Shown here: in pieces, positions 52,515 to 59,941 of the stretch
Layout of the letters: every line of letters begins with the position of its first letter
How positions within the stretch are numbered: position 1 is the first letter of the stretch
Origin: Hymenobacter persicinus
GTDB lineage: Bacteria; Bacteroidota; Bacteroidia; Cytophagales; Hymenobacteraceae
Direction of reading: 5' to 3'
DNA length: 64,000 nucleotides
NCBI RefSeq assembly: GCF_004167665.1
Contig: NZ_SEWE01000004.1
Location: forward strand, 124,001 to 188,000
Position numbers and translations under genes: made by a program
The notes under the pieces: generated by a model
The model's input: only the letters and a program-made list of their open reading frames with translations
Databases searched by the model: none
What the model was told of the DNA's origin: nothing

Positions 52515-53177
52515 TTAACTCAGCGTGCCCTGCAGGTACTTGATGGGAATGCCCTCAGCCCGGAAGCGGCGCTCGTAGTGGGTCTGGATGTCTTCGGCGT
52601 GGGGCAGCAGCTCAGGCGTAGCGTAGAGGTCCTTGGTATGGGCCAGCACCGTGGCGCCGGGTCGCTGCTGCACTACTTCCAGGGAATAGTCGAACAGGGC
52701 CTCGTCATCGGTTTTGAGGTGGACCAGGCCGCCGGGGCGCAGAATCTGCTGGTAGAGGTCCAGAAAGCGCGGAGCCGTCAGGCGGCGCTTGGCGTCGCCC
52801 AGGCGCGGCCGCGGGTCGGGAAACGTAATCCAGATTTCGGCCAGCTCGCCGGGGCCGAAGTGCTGGAGCAGGTCCAGGGCCCGCATGCGCACGAAGCCCA
52901 CGTTGGTCAGCCCCAGCTCCTGGGCCCGGTGGCTGCCCTTCCAGATCCGGTCCCCCTTGATATCGAGGCCCAGGAAGTTACGGTCGGGGTAGCGCGCGGC
53001 CAGCCCCACGGTGTAGTCGCCCTTACCGCAGCCCACTTCCAGGGTGATGGGCCCGGGCTGGGCGAAAAACTCGGTTTGCCAGCGGCCGGCGAGCTGCTGA
53101 AAGTTGGCTTTGCCCGGCTCCACAATGTCCGGCCGCTCGGCGTTGCTGGCGAAGCGCTTCTGTTTTACTCGACTCAT
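52515..53177 (-). CDS. trmB: tRNA (guanine-N7-)-methyltransferase
   Basis: A 220-residue SAM-dependent enzyme that makes m7G46 in tRNA. The SAM-binding motif is LEVGCGKGDYTVGLAARYP; NFLGLDIKGDRIWKG and IWITFPDPRPRLGDAKRRLT (the catalytic Asp/Pro segment) are typical; LKTDDEALFDYSLEV follows. It is 9 bp downstream of folC. A perfect TACCTTTG lies inside the end of folC (53222-53229, minus) and may be an internal promoter or chance. Confidence 0.97.
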   Translation of the reverse strand: MSRVKQKRFASNAERPDIVEPGKANFQQLAGRWQTEFFAQPGPITLEVGCGKGDYTVGLAARYPDRNFLGLDIKGDRIWKGSHRAQELGLTNVGFVRMRALDLLQHFGPGELAEIWITFPDPRPRLGDAKRRLTAPRFLDLYQQILRPGGLVHLKTDDEALFDYSLEVVQQRPGATVLAHTKDLYATPELLPHAEDIQTHYERRFRAEGIPIKYLQGTLS

Positions 53178-53186
53178 AGGGGTACT

Positions 53187-54491
53187 TTACGCGGAATATA
53201 ACTCGGCCACTTCGGCCACCACAAAGGTACTGCCCCCGATGAAGACCACGTCATCGGCGGCGGCGGCGGCCCGGGCGGCGGCCACGGCGGCCCCCACCGG
53301 CCCGTACACGGTGCCGCGCAACCCGGCCGCCGCCGCCCGCTCCGCCAGCTCGGCCGCCGGCAAGGCCCGCGGAATGTCGGCCTGACAGAAGTAGTAGCGG
53401 GCATCGGCGGGCAGCAGGCCCAGCATCTTGGTCACGTCCTTGTCATTGACGGCGCCCAGCACGAAGTGGAGCTGCCGATACGGGAGCCGGGCCAGCTGGG
53501 CCGTCACAAACCGGATACCGGCCTCGTTATGGCCCGTGTCGCAGACGACCAGCGGACGACGGCCCAGGATGGTCCAGCGGCCGCGGAAGCCGGTCAGGCG
53601 GCCGACCTGCCCGAGGCCCGTGCGCACGGCGGCCTCCGGAATCACGAAGCCCTGGCGGCGCAGCTCGGCCAGCGTGGCCAGCACCCCGGCCACGTTCAGG
53701 CGCTGGTAGTCGCCGGCCAGGGCCAGCGCCACGGCGTCGAGCTCTGCCGCGCCCCGGATCTGCACGGTTTGGGTGGCGGCGTCGGGGGCGGCCTCCCCGA
53801 CCGGCGTTACGCGGTAGTGCTGGTCGGCAAAGAGCAACGGGGCCCCGAGTTCCCGGGCCTTGTGCTCGAACACGGCGGCTATCTCGGGCTGGGTCTGGCT
53901 GATGACCACCGGCACGCCGGGCTTGATAATACCCGCTTTTTCGCCCGCAATTTCGGGCAGCGTGTCACCCAGCAGGTTCTGGTGGTCGTAGCTGATGTTG
54001 GTTATCAGCGACACGAGCGGGGTGATGATGTTGGTCGAGTCGAGCCGGCCGCCCAGCCCTACTTCCACAATGGCCACGTCGACCCGCTGCTCGGCGAAGT
54101 AGGAATACGCCAGCGCCACGCACATCTCGAAAAACGAGGGCTGCACCGGCGCAAACTGCGGCCACCACTTTTCCACCCACGCCACCAGATACTCCGGGGC
54201 CAGGTCCTGCCCGTTGACTTTGATGCGCTCGGTGAATTCGCGCAAATGCGGGGACGTGTAGAGCCCGACTTTGTAGCCAGCCGCCTGTAGCGTGGCCGCC
54301 AGCAAATTCGAGGAGCTACCCTTGCCGTTGGTGCCCGCTACGTGCACGGCCCGGAACTGCCGCTCCGGGTGGCCCAGCAGCGCAGCCAGCGCCTCAATGT
54401 TGCCCAGCCCCTTCTTGAACCCGGCTTCGCCCACCCGCTGAAACATGGGAAGCTGGGCGTAGAGAAAAGCGAGGGTTTCGGCGTAGGTCAT
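53187..54491 (-). CDS. folC: Folylpolyglutamate synthase / dihydrofolate synthase
   Basis: A 434-residue Mur-ligase-like enzyme that adds glutamate to dihydropteroate or folates. The P-loop is HVAGTNGKGSSSNLLAATL; LYTSPHLREFTERIKVNG and DVAIVEVGLGGRLDSTN are FolC landmarks, followed by NISYDHQNLLGDTLPEIAGEKAGI with the metal-binding His. C-terminal LVVCDTGHNEAGIR is the GHN motif. It begins MTYAETLAFLYAQLPMFQRVG, and is followed by trmB. Confidence 0.96.
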   Translation of the reverse strand: MTYAETLAFLYAQLPMFQRVGEAGFKKGLGNIEALAALLGHPERQFRAVHVAGTNGKGSSSNLLAATLQAAGYKVGLYTSPHLREFTERIKVNGQDLAPEYLVAWVEKWWPQFAPVQPSFFEMCVALAYSYFAEQRVDVAIVEVGLGGRLDSTNIITPLVSLITNISYDHQNLLGDTLPEIAGEKAGIIKPGVPVVISQTQPEIAAVFEHKARELGAPLLFADQHYRVTPVGEAAPDAATQTVQIRGAAELDAVALALAGDYQRLNVAGVLATLAELRRQGFVIPEAAVRTGLGQVGRLTGFRGRWTILGRRPLVVCDTGHNEAGIRFVTAQLARLPYRQLHFVLGAVNDKDVTKMLGLLPADARYYFCQADIPRALPAAELAERAAAAGLRGTVYGPVGAAVAAARAAAAADDVVFIGGSTFVVAEVAELYSA

Positions 54492-54520
54492 GCGGCAGGA
54501 ACGAGGGAAACAGGGTGTAA

Positions 54521-54562
54521 AAGTAATGCCGCCGGCCGGAAAACTCCGACCGACGGCTTACT
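54521..54562 (-). terminator. Terminator of the exbB-exbD-tonB operon
   Basis: On the minus strand, GCCGTCGGTCGG pairs with CCGGCCGGCGGC (two G-U pairs) with an outer AGTAA/TTACT helix, then ATTACTTTTAC. Confidence 0.78.
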
Positions 54563-54581
54563 GAACTTGAACGGCCGGCGC

Positions 54582-55466
54582 TTAGCGGACCGTAATCTTA
54601 AAGGTGTAGAAGCCCGTGGCGCCCCCAGCCGTGGAGCTGGTGCGGCGGAAGTCGGCGTTTTGCAGGGCATCCCGGCACACCTTTTCCTGGGCCGGCGACA
54701 CGTTGCCCGACACTTTGGTCACGGCTTCCACTTCCCCGTCGGCGTTGATTTTGATTTTGAAGCGCACAAAGCCCGAGGAGTTGTCCAGGGCTGGGGCTTC
54801 GGGCTTGGTCACGAAGGCCCAGCCGCTCATTTCCAGCCCGCCCGAGCCGGGGCTGCTGCCCGAGCCCCCGCTGCCGGGCTGCCCGTAGAGAGCCTTGGCG
54901 TCGAGGGAGCCGTTGGGGTTGCCCTGGTCGCCGACGGCGCCGGCCCGGTCGCCATTGTTGTTGCCGGTGGCGTTGTTGCTGGAGCCGTTTTCGCCGTTGC
55001 CGCCCCCGTTGGCGCTGCCCTTGGGCGTGTAGAGCGTGCGGGGCTTTTCAACGGGCTTGGGCACTTCCTTCACCTCTTCCTTGCGCGGGGCAGCCTTCTC
55101 CACCGGCGGTACGCTCACCGGGCTTTCCTCGGCCTCGCTGGTCACGATTTTATCTTCCGCGGCCGGCGTCGGGTCGGGCGGCGTGGCTTCCTGCACGGGG
55201 CGCGGCGTGGGGTCGGGGGAGGAAGCGGGCGGGCGGCTGTCCTCGCGGTTCTGCGACTCGTTGGCCACGGCCTTGCTTTGAATGTCGCCGGAGCCAGCTT
55301 CATCCACGCCGTAGTTGAGTTCTACCCCGTCGCCGCCGAAGGCCACCAGCGGCGGGTCGGGGCCTTTGAAGACGGTAAACACAAAGGCCGCGGCCAGCAG
55401 CGCATGAATAGCCACCGTGCCAATTATCGCCTCGCGGCGGTGCTCTTCGCGGTAGTCTATGGGCAT
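54582..55466 (-). CDS. tonB: TonB energy transducer
   Basis: A 294-residue TonB. One N-terminal membrane anchor (~14-34, IIGTVAIHALLAAAFVFTVF), then a long Pro/Glu/Ser-rich spacer with GNGENGSSNNATGNNN, which spans the periplasm, and a C-terminal domain (~205-294: GFVRFKIKINADGEVEAVTKVSG and ATGFYTFKITVR). It transfers the proton-motive energy captured by ExbB-ExbD to outer membrane receptors. Spaced 118 bp from exbD by a repeat-rich palindrome. Confidence 0.93.
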   Translation of the reverse strand: MPIDYREEHRREAIIGTVAIHALLAAAFVFTVFKGPDPPLVAFGGDGVELNYGVDEAGSGDIQSKAVANESQNREDSRPPASSPDPTPRPVQEATPPDPTPAAEDKIVTSEAEESPVSVPPVEKAAPRKEEVKEVPKPVEKPRTLYTPKGSANGGGNGENGSSNNATGNNNGDRAGAVGDQGNPNGSLDAKALYGQPGSGGSGSSPGSGGLEMSGWAFVTKPEAPALDNSSGFVRFKIKINADGEVEAVTKVSGNVSPAQEKVCRDALQNADFRRTSSTAGGATGFYTFKITVR

Positions 55467-55474
55467 GACTCGTT

Positions 55475-55584
55475 GGTTTTTAGTTGGTGGTTTTTAGTTT
55501 TTGGCTTTGGCTATTCAGTCAACGTATTTGCCTTCGCTTGCGTGACCAAAACCAAAAACAAATTACCCAAAACCAGCCGAAAGC
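55475..55584. repeat. Intra-operon palindrome of GGTTTTTAGTT / CCAAAAAC words (exbD-tonB)
   Basis: GGTTTTTAGTT occurs twice (55475-55485, 55489-55499). GTTTTTGGCTTTGG (55497-55510) pairs with CCAAAACCAAAAAC (55546-55559) with one mismatch; further CCAAAACC words follow to 55576. Confidence 0.8.
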
Positions 55585-55995
55585 TTACTTGGCGGCGGCC
55601 TGCTGGGCCTGGGTAGCCATCACCATCTTCACCTTGAGGCGGTTGCCGATTTCGAGGATGTCGACCAGCTTCTGCACGTTCAGCGACGAGTCGACGCGCA
55701 GCACCACGGTGGGGCTGTCGAGGCCGGCAATGCGCTGGGCCAGGGCCGTTTCGAGGGTGGCAGCCGTCACGGGCTGACGGTCCAGAAAGTAGGCCCCGGC
55801 CGCATCCACCGACACGTTAATGGTCTGCTTCATGACGGCCTTGCCCGAGCGGGCATTGGGCAGCATGAGCTTAATCACGTTGGGGTTCACCATCGTCGAC
55901 ACAATCAAAAAGAACAGCATCAGAAAGAACATGATGTCGTTCATCGAGCTGGTCTCGACGTGCGAGGAAAGCTTACGGCGCCGGCTGAGGTCCAT
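55585..55995 (-). CDS. exbD: ExbD biopolymer transport protein
   Basis: A 136-residue ExbD/TolR protein with one membrane helix (DIMFFLMLFFLIVSTMVNP) carrying the proton-path region SSMNDIMFFLMLFF, and a periplasmic domain ending KVKMVMATQAQQAAAK. Start at 55995 (MDLSRRRKLSSHVETSSMND); a longer open frame is unlikely. It lies between exbB and tonB. Confidence 0.92.
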   Translation of the reverse strand: MDLSRRRKLSSHVETSSMNDIMFFLMLFFLIVSTMVNPNVIKLMLPNARSGKAVMKQTINVSVDAAGAYFLDRQPVTAATLETALAQRIAGLDSPTVVLRVDSSLNVQKLVDILEIGNRLKVKMVMATQAQQAAAK

Positions 55996-55997
55996 GG

Positions 55998-56109
55998 GGT
56001 GAGATGGTGAGATGGTGAGATGGTGAGTTTGATGTTCTGGTGGCATAAACCGCGCGGCTTGCGCCAGCGGCACGACAACTCACCAGTTCACTATCTCACC
56101 AGTTCACTA
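55998..56109. repeat. Intra-operon palindrome of GGTGAGAT words (exbB-exbD)
   Basis: Three exact tandem copies of GGTGAGAT (55998-56021) plus GGTGAG, facing two exact copies of CTCACCAGTTCACTA (56079-56093, 56095-56109), so the arms can pair as GGTGAG/CTCACC. The word family is related to that of the DUF1015-pdxH spacer. Confidence 0.85.
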
Positions 56110-56817
56110 CTAGTTGTCCTGAAGAATGTCCATGAACTCGATGGCCGAGTTTTCCATGCGGAACACGAGGCGCTCGACCATGATGCTGAGCCAGTGGTAG
56201 CCGATGTGGGCAATGATACCCACAATCAGGCCCGCGGCTGAGGTCACCATCTTGGTGTACAGACCACCCGAAATCTGGGCGATGCCAAAGTCGCCGGTGG
56301 CGCTGATGGCGTAGAAAATCTTGATTACGCCGATGATGGTACCCACGAAGCCCAGCATGGGCGCGATGCCGGCAATGATGCCCAGGATGCTGATGTTCTT
56401 CTCGAGGCGGGCAATTTCGATCTTGCCCACGTTTTCCACGCTGGCCTCAATGTCTTTGAGGGGTTGGCCGATGCGGCGGATACCTTTTTCCACCATGCGG
56501 GCCAGCGGCGACGGGTTTTGGGCGCAGAGCATCTTGGCCCCCTGCAAGTCCCCTTTCACCATCAGCCCGCGGATACCGGCCATAAAGGCGTCGGGGTTGA
56601 CGGCGGCCCGGCGGATGGTGATGAAGCGCTCAATGATGATGTAGAGCGACACAAAAGAGAGAAAGAACAGCGGGAGCATGATCCAGCCGCCCTTCAGAAT
56701 CAGGTCGAGCAGGGAAAGGTCGCCGGTGACCGTGGGGGCACCCGCGGCAACGGCGGTGGCGGCAGTATCGGTGGCGGTGGTAGCGGCGGTGGTAATCTGC
56801 AGCAGGAATGCGGTCAT
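56110..56817 (-). CDS. exbB: ExbB/TolQ-type proton channel
   Basis: A 235-residue membrane protein with three helices (~37-60, ~148-172, ~190-215). Conserved helices include LGIIAGIAPMLGFVGTIIGVIKIF and MVTSAAGLIVGIIAHIGYHWLS. It begins 1 bp after the HU-SPOR gene stop, so the genes are translated together. It powers TonB with ExbD. An N-terminal Thr/Ala-rich stretch (~8-30) is an extension common in Bacteroidota ExbB. Confidence 0.95.
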   Translation of the reverse strand: MTAFLLQITTAATTATDTAATAVAAGAPTVTGDLSLLDLILKGGWIMLPLFFLSFVSLYIIIERFITIRRAAVNPDAFMAGIRGLMVKGDLQGAKMLCAQNPSPLARMVEKGIRRIGQPLKDIEASVENVGKIEIARLEKNISILGIIAGIAPMLGFVGTIIGVIKIFYAISATGDFGIAQISGGLYTKMVTSAAGLIVGIIAHIGYHWLSIMVERLVFRMENSAIEFMDILQDN

Positions 56818-56818
56818 G

Positions 56819-57973
56819 CTAGTAATTGAGAACCCAAAGATCAGAACCTAAGTGCTTCCGCACCAGGGGCAATTGTTGCTGAGCCTGCGCCTTGCTGGCG
56901 AAGTCGACGGCCGAGAGGCGGTACTTGCGGCTGCCCGGGGCCGGCAGCACCACTTTGGCGTCCTTGTGGCCGTGGCGAACCAACGCCAGGCGACCTTTTT
57001 CGGCGTGGGCCAAGGTGGTGTAGGCGCCCACAATGATGTAGGAACGACCCGTACGGCTTTTAATTGTGGTCGGGCCGCCGGCCGGGGCCAGCGCCGGAGC
57101 GACTACGCCAGCCTTGGCTACCGGGGCTACTGACGCGGCCGGGGCGGCCTTGGTTGCAGCCGGCGTTACTACCGCCGCGGGTTTGCGCCCGGCCGTCTTC
57201 GCGGGCACCACAGCCTTGGCAGCGGCCGGAGCCACGGCCGCGGGAATCACGGTGGCCGCGGCGGGCGTCGACTCCGTCCAGTTGCTATTGGCCAGCGTGG
57301 CCTGCTGCCGGGCCAGGGTTGGCTGCTCGGCCGCGGAGGTCGTTTCGGTGACTTCCGCCGCCTGATTCAGATCTATTCTAAGACTTTCAGGCAGATACCC
57401 CAATTTCAAGGCGCCCTGGTAGTTAGCCGACAGAATCAAACCCGCAATAAGAGCAGTGGCCATTACTTTCAGAGTCTTGGCCAGGCGGCGCGAGCGGCGC
57501 ACGGTGAGCAGCGGCGCGGCCGGCTGCCGGTCGCGGGCCAGCAGGGCGTCGGTGGCCCGGATGGGGCGCGAGACCAGCTCGGGCAGGCCGTAGCTGGCTG
57601 CCAGCAGGTTCTGGTGGCCGGTGTACTCAAAGTCGAGGCCGCGGCCCGCGGTGCGGCGGAAAATACCGATGCCGGGCAGCTCCGTGCGCTGGCCGGCTTC
57701 CAGTTCGGCCTGCAGCCCCAGCACGGCCTCGCGCACGAGCTGCCGGGCCTGGGTGGGCGACACCTGCAGGGTGGCGCTCAAGGCGTCCACCAGCAAGCCG
57801 TCGTTGCGGGTCAGCGACTGGTTGAAGGCTACGTGCTTGGCCGGCGGGGCCAGCGTGTGGCGCACGGGGTGAATCTGAGCCGGCGCATAGTCGGCAATCA
57901 GGCCGCCAAAGTCCGGAATGATAACGCAGTCGTGGTCCCGGAGCAGGGTGCGGATATGGTCGGAAAGCTGCAT
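56819..57973 (-). CDS. HU-CCDC81-like/SPOR-domain membrane protein
   Basis: A 384-residue protein with an N-terminal HU-like domain (~1-115: IIPDFGGLIADYAPAQIHPVRH; TRNDGLLVDALSATLQVSPTQARQ), one membrane helix (~175-195, LKVMATALIAGLILSANYQGALKLG), an Ala/Pro/Val/Lys-rich linker (~230-310), and a C-terminal SPOR-like domain (~315-384: SYIIVGAYTTLAHAEKGRLALVRHGHKDAKV). This HU plus SPOR layout is known in Bacteroidota and links a DNA-binding-like domain to peptidoglycan binding. Start at 57973. It overlaps no other gene and is 1 bp from exbB. Confidence 0.85.
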   Translation of the reverse strand: MQLSDHIRTLLRDHDCVIIPDFGGLIADYAPAQIHPVRHTLAPPAKHVAFNQSLTRNDGLLVDALSATLQVSPTQARQLVREAVLGLQAELEAGQRTELPGIGIFRRTAGRGLDFEYTGHQNLLAASYGLPELVSRPIRATDALLARDRQPAAPLLTVRRSRRLAKTLKVMATALIAGLILSANYQGALKLGYLPESLRIDLNQAAEVTETTSAAEQPTLARQQATLANSNWTESTPAAATVIPAAVAPAAAKAVVPAKTAGRKPAAVVTPAATKAAPAASVAPVAKAGVVAPALAPAGGPTTIKSRTGRSYIIVGAYTTLAHAEKGRLALVRHGHKDAKVVLPAPGSRKYRLSAVDFASKAQAQQQLPLVRKHLGSDLWVLNY

Positions 57974-58144
57974 CAGGCGGCAAGAGTTACGAAAGGGTGA
58001 GCGTAGGAGTCGGCCCGGCAACGCGAAAGACCTTCCGAGCGGCCGGCCCCCTCCTGCCGGGCGGCAGAAAAGTGGGTTGCGGGCGACCAGAAGGCCTTGC
58101 GGGTACTAGGAAGCGGACAGATACGGCATCAACGCAATCAGGTT

Positions 58145-59851
58145 CTAGAAGTCGTAGGTGGCACCCGCCAGCACGTTGAGGCCCTTCACCGGATAGTTCA
58201 GGAACCGCTCGTACTTGCGGTTGAGCAGGTTATTGCCCGAAGCAAAGATGGACAGATTTTCCATAATACGGTAATCGGCGCGCAGGTTCAGGTCGATTAC
58301 GGCGTCGGTGGCCTTCACCACGCCCACCAGCGGCCGGGGCAGCGGCTGGGTTACGTCGCGCTGATACTCGGTGCCAAAACTGCTGCTATAGGTGTAAAGC
58401 TCAGCGCCCAGCAGCAGCTTGCTGTACATGTTGTAGGTGGCAAACAGCGTGCTCTGGAAGGCCGGCCGGTGGTAGGCTTTGGCCAGGGAATGCACCTTGT
58501 AGCCGTTGTAGTCGGCCTTGAAGCCGATGCGGACCTGCTCGGCGGCGTTGTAGAGGATTTCGCCGTGCACGTTCACCAGCTGGGTGGCCTTCTTGTCATA
58601 GACGAGGTCAAACTTGGCTGAGTCCCGCGCCGAGTTGTTGTAGAAGTACAGGTTTCGGTCGTTGCTGAGCGTGACCTTGGCATTCACGCTCAGGGCCCGG
58701 GCCGGGGTGGCGTTGAAGCCGAAGTAAAGCGTGGGGCCGCGGTGGGTATCAGCCACGCGCTGGCGGGAAGCCAGCCACTGGTTTTCGGTGCTCAAATCGT
58801 AGAGCGTGACGCGCTGCAAGCCCCCGCCCAGGCCGGCGAAGGCCACGAATTTGTCTTCGGCCACGGTGTAGCCCACCCGGATGGCCGGGTAGACGTTGAA
58901 CTGCTGGGCCCGGCGGATGGTGTCGCCGGTGTAGCCCAGCGTGGCGCCCACCGACAGGTGGAGCCGGTCCAGGGCCAGCTCGTAGGCGGGCGTGACCTGC
59001 ACGAAAGGCCGGCTCACGGAGTAGGCCGAATCCTTCTGGGAGATGAACGACACGTCCCCGTTCACGCTCACCTTGCTGGTTTCGCTGAGCACGTAGGCCG
59101 ACCGGAGCTCGGCGTGCACGTTGCTTTCGGTGGCCTTGAAGTTGTCTTTCCAATAGTTGAAGCCCAGGCCAAAATCGTACTGGAAGGCCGCGTCGGCGGC
59201 GCGGTTGCGGGCGTAGACCCGGGCCGCGGCCCGGGTGAAGACCTGCTTGAGCTTGTCGGTTTCGGGCGGCAGGCGCAGGGTGTTGCGGTTGTAGCCGTAG
59301 AAGTTGTACCGCTCCCGGCCCAGGTCGATTTTGGCCCCCAGCGTGGTGGCGCCGCTGTAGGTTTCGCCGTTCAGGCCCAGGCTGTTCTGGCTAAAGCCCG
59401 AGTTCTTCTTGTCGACGGGGCCGTTGGCGGAGGCCATGTGGCTGAAGTCGAGGCCGTAGGAAGCGGCGTCGGAGCGGGTATTGTGCAAATAGATTTTGCC
59501 GTAGGTCGTGCCGTAGTTGCCCAGGCCGGCCTTCACGTAGTTGCCGGTTTGCGGGGCCAGCTCCTCGGCCCGGATGGTGAGCACGCGCACCGAGGGGTTG
59601 AGCCGGTCGGCGGGCAGGCGGAAATCGGGGTACGTGTAGCTGACCTTGCCAGCCTGCTTGGTGGGCGGGTCGATGCGGATTTTCTCGAAGTTGCGCGTGG
59701 CCTCGGGCAGCTGGTTTACCCGCTCCTTGACGATTTCGATTTCGGCGTCTTCAATCTTGCCCCCGGTTTTGCCGGTGCGCTGGGCCTGGGCGGCCAGCGG
59801 CGCGGCGGCGGTCAGCAGTACGGCCAGGGCCAATGGTTGACGAAGGGTCAT
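58145..59851 (-). CDS. Outer membrane beta-barrel protein (TonB-receptor-like barrel without plug)
   Basis: A 568-residue exported protein: signal peptide ~1-22 (AAQAQ), a short charged region (EDAEIEIVKERVNQLPEATRNFEKI), then barrel strands with aromatic girdles (NYGTTYGKIYLHNTRSDAASYGLDFSH; YNFYGYNRNTLRL), ending YPVKGLNVLAGATYDF. No plug or TonB box is seen, so it may be a companion of the ExbB-ExbD-TonB system or an uptake porin. It is 90 bp downstream of the TPR protein and 171 bp before the HU-SPOR gene. Confidence 0.87.
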   Translation of the reverse strand: MTLRQPLALAVLLTAAAPLAAQAQRTGKTGGKIEDAEIEIVKERVNQLPEATRNFEKIRIDPPTKQAGKVSYTYPDFRLPADRLNPSVRVLTIRAEELAPQTGNYVKAGLGNYGTTYGKIYLHNTRSDAASYGLDFSHMASANGPVDKKNSGFSQNSLGLNGETYSGATTLGAKIDLGRERYNFYGYNRNTLRLPPETDKLKQVFTRAAARVYARNRAADAAFQYDFGLGFNYWKDNFKATESNVHAELRSAYVLSETSKVSVNGDVSFISQKDSAYSVSRPFVQVTPAYELALDRLHLSVGATLGYTGDTIRRAQQFNVYPAIRVGYTVAEDKFVAFAGLGGGLQRVTLYDLSTENQWLASRQRVADTHRGPTLYFGFNATPARALSVNAKVTLSNDRNLYFYNNSARDSAKFDLVYDKKATQLVNVHGEILYNAAEQVRIGFKADYNGYKVHSLAKAYHRPAFQSTLFATYNMYSKLLLGAELYTYSSSFGTEYQRDVTQPLPRPLVGVVKATDAVIDLNLRADYRIMENLSIFASGNNLLNRKYERFLNYPVKGLNVLAGATYDF

Positions 59852-59941
59852 ATGGTAGGGCTTAGGGTCTTGGGGCAGCGGCGGCTAGGCCAGGCAGCCC
59901 CCGGGACTTGCAGAGGTGAGGTAAAAAGGCTGTTCCGGCGA

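Noticed and set aside
53222..53229. Promoter inside folC
   Set aside because: The TACCTTTG falls in coding sequence for STF-V and can be chance; kept only as a remark under trmB.
55998..56109. CRISPR-like tandem repeats
   Set aside because: Units are 8 bp or 15 bp with no unique spacers, and no cas genes are present.
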